Shown here piece after piece: positions 1-9,700 of a DNA stretch of 64,000 bases; the first letter of the stretch is position 1; each line of letters opens with the position of its first letter. The position numbers were made by a program, and so were the translations under genes. Origin of the DNA: Gammaproteobacteria bacterium (GTDB lineage Bacteria; Pseudomonadota; Gammaproteobacteria; Burkholderiales; Gallionellaceae). Where the stretch lies: assembly GCA_018820925.1 (NCBI GenBank), contig JAHJNJ010000004.1, positions 1 to 64,000 of the forward strand, given 5' to 3'. The notes under the pieces are model-generated. The model saw nothing but the letters and a program-made list of their open reading frames with translations, searched no databases and was not told the DNA's origin.

Positions 1-672
1 CAGAACGTCGGGGGAGCGACTACCGATGAGTTGCCGATCAGTTATATCCCGTTCTCGGTGGGATACAACGCCGGGATGCCGGACGATGACGGGATGACCA
101 CCGCCAATCTCACGCTCAATTTCAAGGTGCGCGGGTTGCACGACAAGACGGCGGATTGTTACGGGCAGACAGTGACGCAGTTCGAATGCAAACGATTCAA
201 CGCCAAGCCGAATTATTTTTACCTGCGCGGCGGTTTCGACCGCACCCAGAAATTGCCCGGGAATATGTCGCTGTACGCAAAACTGGATGGCCAGATGACC
301 GGCGGTCCGCTGATCAGCAACGAGCAGTTCGTGGCGGGTGGCGCCGATAGCGTGCGCGGATACAGGGAGGCGGAACAGGCGGGCGACGATGGAGCGCGCG
401 GCACGCTCGAACTGCGCAGCCCGCAGTGGGGCGAGGGCAGCGTGAACGACCTGCGCGTGCTGGCGTTCATCGACGCTGCGCATCTGCGCATCAGGGAAGC
501 GCTGCCGGGACAAACCGAGAGTTCCAACCTGGCCTCGTACGGGGTCGGCTTGCGCTTTCAGGCCTGGAGCAGTCTGAACGTAAGGATGGACGCGGGTTGG
601 CCGCGCAAGAGCACGCTGTACACCACGAAGGGAAAAGCGCGTGTGGGGTTCAAGGCGGGTTTGGCGTTTTAA
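1..672 (+). CDS. TpsB outer-membrane transporter, ShlB/FhaC/HecB family (5' end missing)
   Basis: The reading frame is open from the first base, so this is the C-terminal part (about 223 residues) of a longer protein whose start lies outside the window. Two-partner secretion TpsB proteins are 16-strand barrels with periplasmic POTRA domains that export a cognate TpsA across the outer membrane. The visible part shows family traits: the conserved loop segment VRGYREAE (the VRGY motif of FhaC-type transporters), alternating hydrophobic strands, and a terminal strand ending in VGFKAGLAF with a C-terminal Phe, the usual BAM recognition signature. The POTRA domains are not visible. The next gene, 77 bp downstream, encodes a giant TpsA, so this is almost certainly its dedicated transporter. 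Family assignment is firm; substrate pairing is inferred from adjacency. Confidence 0.88.
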   Translation, partial: QNVGGATTDELPISYIPFSVGYNAGMPDDDGMTTANLTLNFKVRGLHDKTADCYGQTVTQFECKRFNAKPNYFYLRGGFDRTQKLPGNMSLYAKLDGQMTGGPLISNEQFVAGGADSVRGYREAEQAGDDGARGTLELRSPQWGEGSVNDLRVLAFIDAAHLRIREALPGQTESSNLASYGVGLRFQAWSSLNVRMDAGWPRKSTLYTTKGKARVGFKAGLAF

Positions 673-749
673 AACTGCGCCGGAATGACGGGCTCAAGGA
701 TTGATTGGGTTTTACCGACTCAGCACAAAAATTTCGGGAAGGAACAGCG

Positions 750-3700
750 ATGAAAAAAGACAGGCAAACACCCGGCATTAAGCGATTACGCGCGCCCCAG
801 ATCGGCAGGCTGTCTTTGCTCGTGAGCGCGCTGGTTGCCACAGGCGTGTTGCTTCCGTTGTCGCTGCCTGAAGCGGCGGCGGCGCCTCTGCCAATGCCTT
901 GCGGTGGTTGCTTCAACAACGCGCACATCGCCGTTCCCTTCCAACAGTCCGGTACGCTGTTCAACCTTGATCCGTTCACCGGGCTGCCCGCAGTGAGCAG
1001 CGATGGCACTATCATGACCATCAATCAGTCTTCGCAAACGGCCATCCTTAACTGGAAAGAATTCAATATCGGCGAAGGCCACAAGGTCGTCTTTAACCAG
1101 TACTACTCCGACGAAGTTACGCTCAACAACAATGCGAGCACGCTCAATCGCGTCTGGGATACGACTTTGAACCCCAGCAGGATCGCCGGTTCGCTCACTG
1201 CCAACGGCCAGGTCTATCTGATCAACCGCAACGGCATCGTTTTCACCAAAGACGCGCGGGTGCAGGTGAATACGGGCGCGTTGATCGCTTCCTCGCTCGA
1301 TATTGGCGACGATCTGTATAAGGACGGCTACCTGACTAATGTGCTGAACGGGGTGATGCCCGCTTTCGGCGACGGCGTCTACGGACTGGACGGTTTCGTC
1401 AAGGTGGAGACCGGCGCAATACTCAGCGGCTCGCGCATCATGATGTTCGCGCCGGTGGTAGAAAATCAAGGCAGCATCAGCACGCCGGACGGGCAGACGG
1501 TGCTGGCCGCCGGCGACAAGATATACATCGAGGCGAGCCAGGACCCCAACCTGCGCGGCGTACTGGTCGAGGTGGACATCAATAATCCGGGTGTGGCCAA
1601 TGCGATCCTGGCGGATAACGCGGCGAAGGCCGGTGTGGCATTGCAGCACACCGAAGCGGGCGTGGTCACCAATTCGGGCGATGTGATCGCCCAGCGCGGC
1701 AACATCACGCTGGTGGGGTTCGCCGTCAACCAGCAGGGCCGCCTCTCGGCCACCACCTCGGTCACCGAGAATGGCTCCATCAAGTTGCTGGCGCGCTACG
1801 GGGTGGAGACCAACAAGAACACCGTCATTAACGGCACAACCACCCCGGTCTCCTATGACATCCGCGCGAAACAGACCGGCAAGGTCACGCTGGCTTCCGG
1901 CAGCGTGACTTCTGTGACAGCGCAGGAAATATGGGATCCTGTACAGCAGAAGTGGATTCCTGATCCTGCGACGACTAATGATGGTCAGGACTTCGCAAAA
2001 TCCATCGTCGAGGTGATGGGCAATACCATCGAGATGCAGAACGGCAGCAGCATCATCGCGCCCTCGGGGCAGGTGACGCTGGCGGCCATCGGCAGCCTGT
2101 CGGCGGCGACGGGTGCGATGTACCAGCAGGTGAGCTCGAAGATACCCTTCAGCAGTTTCCTCAATCCGGATTATGTCCCCCTGACCGCGGGCGACCAGGC
2201 GCGCGTGTTCCTCGACGGCGGCAGCCTGATCGACGTGTCCGGCAGCGATGCCAGCGTGTCGGTGGCGCGCAACATCCTGACCGTGCAGTTGCGCGGCAGC
2301 CAGCTCGCGGATGCGCCAGTGCAGCGCACCAGCCGCACCCTGTGGGGCAAGGATGTGCAGGTGGACATGCGCGACGGCACGACGCTGGCCAGTTATGCCG
2401 CCGAAGAATCGCAGGTTGGCCGCACGGTGGCGGAACGCACCTCCACGGGCGGCACGGTGAAACTGGTCTCCACCGGCGATGTGGTGATGAAGCAGGACGC
2501 CGTGGTGGACATCTCCGGCGGGCAGGTCGAATACACCGGCGCGAACATCAAAACGACCAAGGTGATATCGCACGGCGTGGCATATGACATTTCCGAAGCG
2601 CCGCCGGACCAGATCTATGCCGCAGTGTTGGGCGACTACACGGTGGAACACAAGAAGTGGGGCATCACCGAGACCTTCGGCACGATGAGCGGCGGGGATC
2701 TGCGCGACACACCGACACTAAGATATGACACGAGATGGGATCCCGGTTATGTCGAGGGCAAGTCGGCCGGCAAGCTGACGGTGCTGGCACCCACCGCGGT
2801 CATCGACGGCGACATCGTCGCCAATACCGTCGCCGGCGCCTACCAGCGCCAAGTCTACGTCGCTCCGCCCAAAGATCCGGAGACCGGCAAGGATGTGGCC
2901 CTCCCTTACAAGGACACATGGCAGATGCTGGCGAAGGGCGGCACGCTGGTCATCGGCAACGCCGACGCGTCTGCTGACGAAAACGGCCTGACGAACTACG
3001 TCAACGACAGCAACGTGGCGATACGCGAGGACAGGACAACGCTGGACGAGGGCTTCACAGCTTCCGGCGCACTGCCTGCCGAGTTCCGGCAGGACATCGT
3101 GCTGGATGCCGATCTGTTTGGTGGCCCCGGCCAGGTGAACAACCTCGAGGTGTACAGCAACCGGAAAGTCACGGTGGATGAGGGGGTGACGATCGATCTC
3201 GCCACCGGCGGTTCGCTCACGCTGAAGGGCGACACGGTCGACATGCTGGGCAGCATCGACACGCCTTCGGGCATGGTCTCGCTGGGCACCGCCGCGACGA
3301 CCGCCTCGGCCAACCAGTTGGCGGGCGCGCTCACCGCCGGCGCGGCGGACGGCAGCAGCGTCATCTCGACCCGCGGCCAGTGGGTGAACGATTCAACGCG
3401 CTCGGGCGTGCCCGACTTGAGCCGGCCGCTGGCTATCGACGGCGGCAAGATCACGCTGGCTTCCGGCAGCGACCTGCTGGTCTCCAGCGGAACGCGGCTG
3501 GATGCATCGGGTGGCGCATGGCTGGACATGAACGGCAAGACCACCGGCGGCAACGGCGGCGATATCACGCTCAAGAGCGGCAAAGTGATCGGCAAGGCGT
3601 TCAATACGCAACTGGACGGCGTGGAGCTGCGCAGCTATGGCACGGCGGGCGGCAAGGGTGGCTCGCTGACCATTGCGGCCAACGACATCGTGTTGGGCGG

Positions 3701-6700
3701 TAGCGCCACTACGGACGACACCACGCTGGCGCTGGCTGAGTCCTTCTTCCGCAGCGGCGGCTTCACCTCCTACAACCTGACCGCGCAGGGCTTCGGCGGC
3801 CTGCTGGTGAGCGCGGGCGCCATCATCGAACCCAAGGCGCAGTCGCTGGTGCTGGACAGGACGGCCTACCGGCAGGAAAGCGGTGCGGATGTGGCTGCTT
3901 TTTCGACGGTCGAATACCTGCCCGACTGGCAACGTGCGGCTACCAGCATCACTCTGGAAGCTAACAATAACGGCACGCTCAAGGTGGACGAGGGTGCGGT
4001 CATCCGCGTCGACCCGACTGGGAACATCAAGCTGAGCGCGACCAACCAGTTGACGGTGCTGGGCACGCTGGAAGCGGCGGCGGGCAGCATAGACCTGAGC
4101 CTGAAAGCGCAGAACCTCGGTTTCCCCCAGGCCGAGACCGGCTCCATCTGGCTGGGCAGCAACAGCAGGCTGCTGAGCGCGGGCTACTTCAAGCAGGCGC
4201 AGCCCAATACGCAGAACCTGGTGAAGGGCGAGGTGCTGGCCGGCGGCAAGATCAACATCGACAGTCAAGGGCGTTTCGTCGTCGCGCAGAAGGGCTCGCT
4301 GATGGACGTGTCGGGCACTTCGGCCGACATCGACCTGCCGCAGCTCGAAGGCGGCAACCTCGTCTATCGCCGTACGCATGTCGCCGGTGACGCCGGCTCC
4401 ATCGCCGTCAAGACCAGCGAAGGCGGGTTCCTCGACGGCACCATGAAGGCGGGCGTGGAGGCGGGCAGCCAGGCAGCGGCAGGCAAGTTCGCGCTGACCC
4501 TGCAACTGAACCCCGGTTTCAGCGATACCGTCCTCCCGGGTTATGCGCCGCTGACCCTGCCGCAAGTGGTGGTCACCGACGGTGGTACGGGCAGCTATGC
4601 CGCAGACGAGGTCGGCCTGACGCCGGGCGACGATGCGGGTGCGGGCACCTCCTCGCTGGCCGGCGTGGCCAACCGCTTCCTCGTCGATGCGCGCGCACTC
4701 AAGGATGCGGGATTCGACCAGGTGGCGTTGCGCAGCGAACATGCCATCGTGCTGGCCGATGGGGTCGACCTGCACACGAGGCGCAGCCTGACACTGGACG
4801 CGCCGGAACTGGTCTCTCATGGCGACAGTTCCGTGTCCTCGGCGCTGATCACCATCGGCCAGCTCTATGATGCCGACGGCACCAACAACCAGGAGTTGCT
4901 GGATCAACGCGTCCAGAACGATAAGCCACTGTTGAAGCCGACCGCAGGTACCGGGACCCTGAGTGTCTCCGGGCAGATGGTCGATGTGACGGGCAACTTC
5001 ATGGTCTCGGGCGTGGAGCGGCTGGACATCACCAGCAGCGGCGACATCCGCCTCAACGGCGCTCTCGACCAGGGCACCTTCGTGGCAAACAAAGCCCAGG
5101 CCGATTCGCTGACCGGCAGCCTGCGCACGCAGGGCAACATCGTGCTGCAGGCGGACCAGGTCTATGCCTCGACGCTGGCGCAATACAATTTGTCGGTTGA
5201 GGACGGCGCGGGCGCGCGGGCAGGCAGCATCACCATCCTGCCCGGCGACACGGCAGGCGGTACGGTGCTGTCCGCCGGCAGCAAGTTGACGCTGAGCGCC
5301 ACCGAGATCGTGCAGAACGGCGTACTGAAAGCGCCTATGGGCACGCTCATCCTCGAGGGCGACAAGGTGACGCTGGGCACGGGCAGCCTGACATCCGTTT
5401 CGGCCAACGGTGCCATCATTCCCTTCGGCCTGGTCGAGGGCGGCAACGCCTGGAAATATGACCTCACCGGGGCCGGCCAACACTATGTGACGTTCAGCAC
5501 ACCCCCCGAAAAGAAACTGACACTTACCGCGCCCGTCATCGATGTGCAGGACGGTGCGACGATGGATCTGTCCGGCGGCGGCGACCTGTATGCCTACGAG
5601 TTCTTCGCCGGCAGCGGCGGATCGAAGAACGTGCTCGACCCGGCCAATGCGCCGGCCAATACCTATGCCATCCTGCCCGGACTGTCGGGCTATGCGCCCT
5701 ACGATCCGCAATACAACGGCCAGCAGGTCAAGACCGGTTCCAACACCATGCTGCAGCCGGGCGCCAGCATCTATCTGGCGGGCGGCGACGGGCTCGCGGC
5801 GGGCTATTACACGCTGTTGCCGGCGAGCTATGCACTGTTGCCCGGCGCCTACCGCGTGACTGCGGTCTCCGGATACACCGACAGGCAGCCGGCGCTGGGG
5901 GCGACCATGTTGCTGGATGGCACGCAGATCATGGCGGGCAGGTTCGCGGTGGTCGGCGGCGGCATCCAGGATGCGCGCTATTCCGGTTTCAAGGTATCGC
6001 CCTCGTCCGTGGTGCGCAATGAGTCCGAATTCCACGACAGCTACGCCAACGCTTTTTATGCCGAACAGGCCGTGAAGAACGAGGTTGCCGTGCCGCGCCT
6101 TGCGCTCGACGGCGGGCAACTGATCATCTCGGCGGTGGGCGCGAACGCGGACCTGACGCTGAAAGGCAACATCTATGCGGCGCCCGTCCAGGGCGGGCTC
6201 GGCGCGCTGGTGGATCTGGACGGTCCGGGCTTTGCCATCGTGGCCAGCAAGGGACCGGCCAACGGACTGGTGCAACTGACTGCCGAAAGCCTCAATAGCC
6301 TCGGCGCGAACAGTCTGCTCATCGGCGGCGTGCGCGAGCAGGGCGAAGATGGCATGTCCATCAAAGTGGGCGCGAGCCAGGTGGTCGTGGACAATGCGGG
6401 CAGCGTGCTGTCCGGTCCCGAGATCATCCTCGCGGCGAAGGACGCGGTGACGGTCAAGGCCGGAAGCGATATCGAGGGCAGGGGTGCGTTCACCGGCGAA
6501 GCACAGAACATCACCGTCGGCTCGGCCACGGTGAACGGCGACGGTGCCCTGCTGCGCGTGTCTTCCGCCGCACAGGTGGGCGTGTCGCGTACCAATCTGA
6601 GTGGCGCGGCGGCAACCCTGACTGTCGAGAACGGCGCCACGGTCGGCGCGGAGGATGCGGTGCTGCTGGACGCCTCATCCGTCACCACGGTGGGCGACAG

Positions 6701-9700
6701 CGCCATCGTGAACGCGAAGAGCTTCAGCGTCTCTGCGAGCGACATCGACATCGGCGACAACCCCGTGTCCGGCGCCAACTCGCTGGCGCTGCGCGGCGCG
6801 CTGCTGGAACGCGCGCTGGCGTTCGACAGCCTCACCCTGCACAGCTATCACGACATCAACTTCTTCGGCGGCGCCTCGCTGGGCGGTCTGGATGCCAGCC
6901 AGCAGCACCTCATGAACGACCTTGTGATTGATGCGAGCAACCTGAACGGTTTCAACAATACCGGGCTGACCAATGTCATCGACGCGGCCAACGTCACGTT
7001 GCTGAACAGCAATACCGGCACCACGCCGGCCCCGGCCTACGGCGGGGGCAACCTGACCATCAATGCCGACCACATCACACTGGGTGCGGGCGACAAGTCC
7101 ATACGCGGGTTCGACACGGTCACGCTAGCGGCTGCAGGACAGATCGTGGCGCAGGACAAGGGCACGCTTACGCTTAGCGCCGGGGATGCGGTCGTGCATA
7201 AGCTGGTGCTGCAGGCCACTCAGATCACCGCCACGAACGGATCAGACCTGACCATCGATGCGGGCAGCGACTTGGTCAGCATCGAGCAGGTGGCCGGTGC
7301 GGCCGCGCCCGATGCCGAGGCGCTGAACGCAAAGCTGACCATCATCGGCAAGCGCATCGTGGATAACGGCACCATCGACCTCGCGGCCGGCTCGGTCACG
7401 CTGCATGCGACGGGCACCGATGCGGCGGACGGCGTGACGCTGGGCAGCGGTTCCAGCACTTCCGCGACCGGACTAGCCAAGACCATCTCCGGACAGACAC
7501 GCTATGCGCAGGCGGGCAGCGTCTCGCTGATTGCGGATAACGGCGACATCGACATACAAAATGGTGCGCTGGTGGACGTGTCGGGCGTCTCGGACGGCGG
7601 CGATGCTGGCACCATCAATATCTCTGCCACCAAAGGTGCGGTGACGGTCGCGGGCGAATTGAAGGGTGCGGCGAATGCGCAATACGCGCAGGGTTCGTTT
7701 GTGCTGGATGCCAATACGCTGGCGGGCACGGGCAACGCGCTCACCAACCTCAACGATATCCTGACGGCAGGCGGCTTCACCCAGTTGCGCGACCTGCGCG
7801 TGCGCAGCGGCGACCTTGTGCTTGAAGGCGGTGCGGCCGGCAGCAGCCGAGCCAGGGCGCAGAATTTCCGCCTGGTGGCGGATGCCGGAACCATCGAAGT
7901 GTCCGGCACAGTGGATGCCAGCGGCGCGGATGGCGGCAGCATCCTGCTGGCGGCGAACGGTGACTTGACGCTGAATGCGGACGCTTTGCTGGATGCGCAT
8001 GCCACCGATGACGCCGACGGCAAGGGCGGCAAGGTGACTCTCTCCACCAGGTTGGGCCAGATCGAACTGAATAACCAGCCCATCGATGTGCATGGCGCCG
8101 GCAACACCGGCGGCAGCGTGCTGCTGCGCGCGCCGCGCATCAACAACAATACCGATGTGGCGCTCAATAATACGGGTGGAACCAACCTCAACTTCAGTTC
8201 GGGTACCAGGGTTGTGGTCGAAGCCTTCAAGACCTACACGGCGCCTGCCGAACTGACAAGTGCGAATGCGGCTACCACGACCACACTGTACAGGAACGAA
8301 GCTGCCGCTTTCGCAGGCAATGCGACTGCCATCAAGACCCGCCTGGGCATGCTGGGCGACCCCGATCTGCATGTGACTCCGGGTGTGGAACTGGACAGCA
8401 GCGGCGACATCACGCTGGCGACCGACTGGGATTTGTCCGGCTGGCGCTTCAATGACGGCAACGGGGGAGTCACCGAATCCGGCATCCTGACGTTCAGGGC
8501 GGCGGGCAACCTCAATTTCGGCTCGGGCACGACGCAGGCATCCCTGACCGACGGTTTCACCGTTGCCAACAACGTGATCAACGTCTCCAACGGCACTTTC
8601 CCCACCATGACATCCACGGCTACCGAGTCCTGGTCATATCGTCTGGTGGCAGGGGCCGACAGTTCCAGCGCCGACGTGATGGCAGTGAACAGCACCGTGC
8701 AGGACGGCGGTGCGGCGCCCGCCACGGGCAACGTGGTGCTGATCGCCGGCAGGGAAACAGTCAGCACCGGCAACAATGCCTACAGCGGAGCAAACAAATT
8801 TTACATGGAGCAGATACGCACCGGCACCGGCTTCATCGACATCGCGGCGGGCGGCAACCTCTCGCTGGGCAACCAGGAATCGGTGATCTACACCGCCGGG
8901 CAGATGGCAACGGGATTGCCCACCGGAGTCGCCAACAACGGCAAAAACTATTTTGGCGTCAACGGCGGTGATATCAGCATCAATGTCAAGGGTGATGTGA
9001 TCGGCGCGGCCACGGATGAACTCATCACCGACTGGCAATGGCGGCAGGGCGCCCTCGCCGCCAACGGTGTCACTTATACCGCGCAGCCGGCATGGTGGAT
9101 CAACATCGGCTCGTTCCGCCAGAACATCGGCGCGCTGGGCGGCGGCGATGTGAGCGTGCGTGCGGGCCGGGACATCGTCAATCTGTCGGCTTCCTCGGCC
9201 ACCAGCGGCTATCTTGACACCGCGACGAAACAGACCGTGATGCTGGGCGGCGGCGACCTGAACGTGAGCGCCGGCGGGAACATCAACAGCGGCATCTTCT
9301 ATGTGGGCAACGGATCGGGTTCGATACGCGCCGGCGGCGATTTCGGCATGTCCAGGCAAGCTGGCACGGTGGCGGTTCCAAAATACCTGTACACCGTGCT
9401 GGCGATGGGGCAGGCCGACTTCGACGTGCGCGCGGGCGGCGACCTGACGCTGCAGGCGGTGGTGAACCCGACCGTGCTGCCCAAGAGCTGGTCGCAGAAC
9501 CCGACGAACCTTCCCGGTACCGGCGCGAAGGCGAAGAACTACTATTTCACCTACGGCGAGGACAGCGGTGTCGCGCTTTCCAGCCTGAGCGGCGATGTGA
9601 CGCTGGGTAGCACGCTCGATCTCATCACCAAGCGGACGGACACGGGCGGCTTCTTCTACCTCAACACGGTGGATGTGCAGGGCATATCCGTGTATCCGGG

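Noticed and set aside
786-2651. Long antisense open frame (621 codons) within tpsA, and others such as 3393-6275 and 8634-11474.
   Set aside because: Composition (Arg/His/Gln/Ala-rich) is that of a high-GC shadow of the real gene; no start signals or domains.
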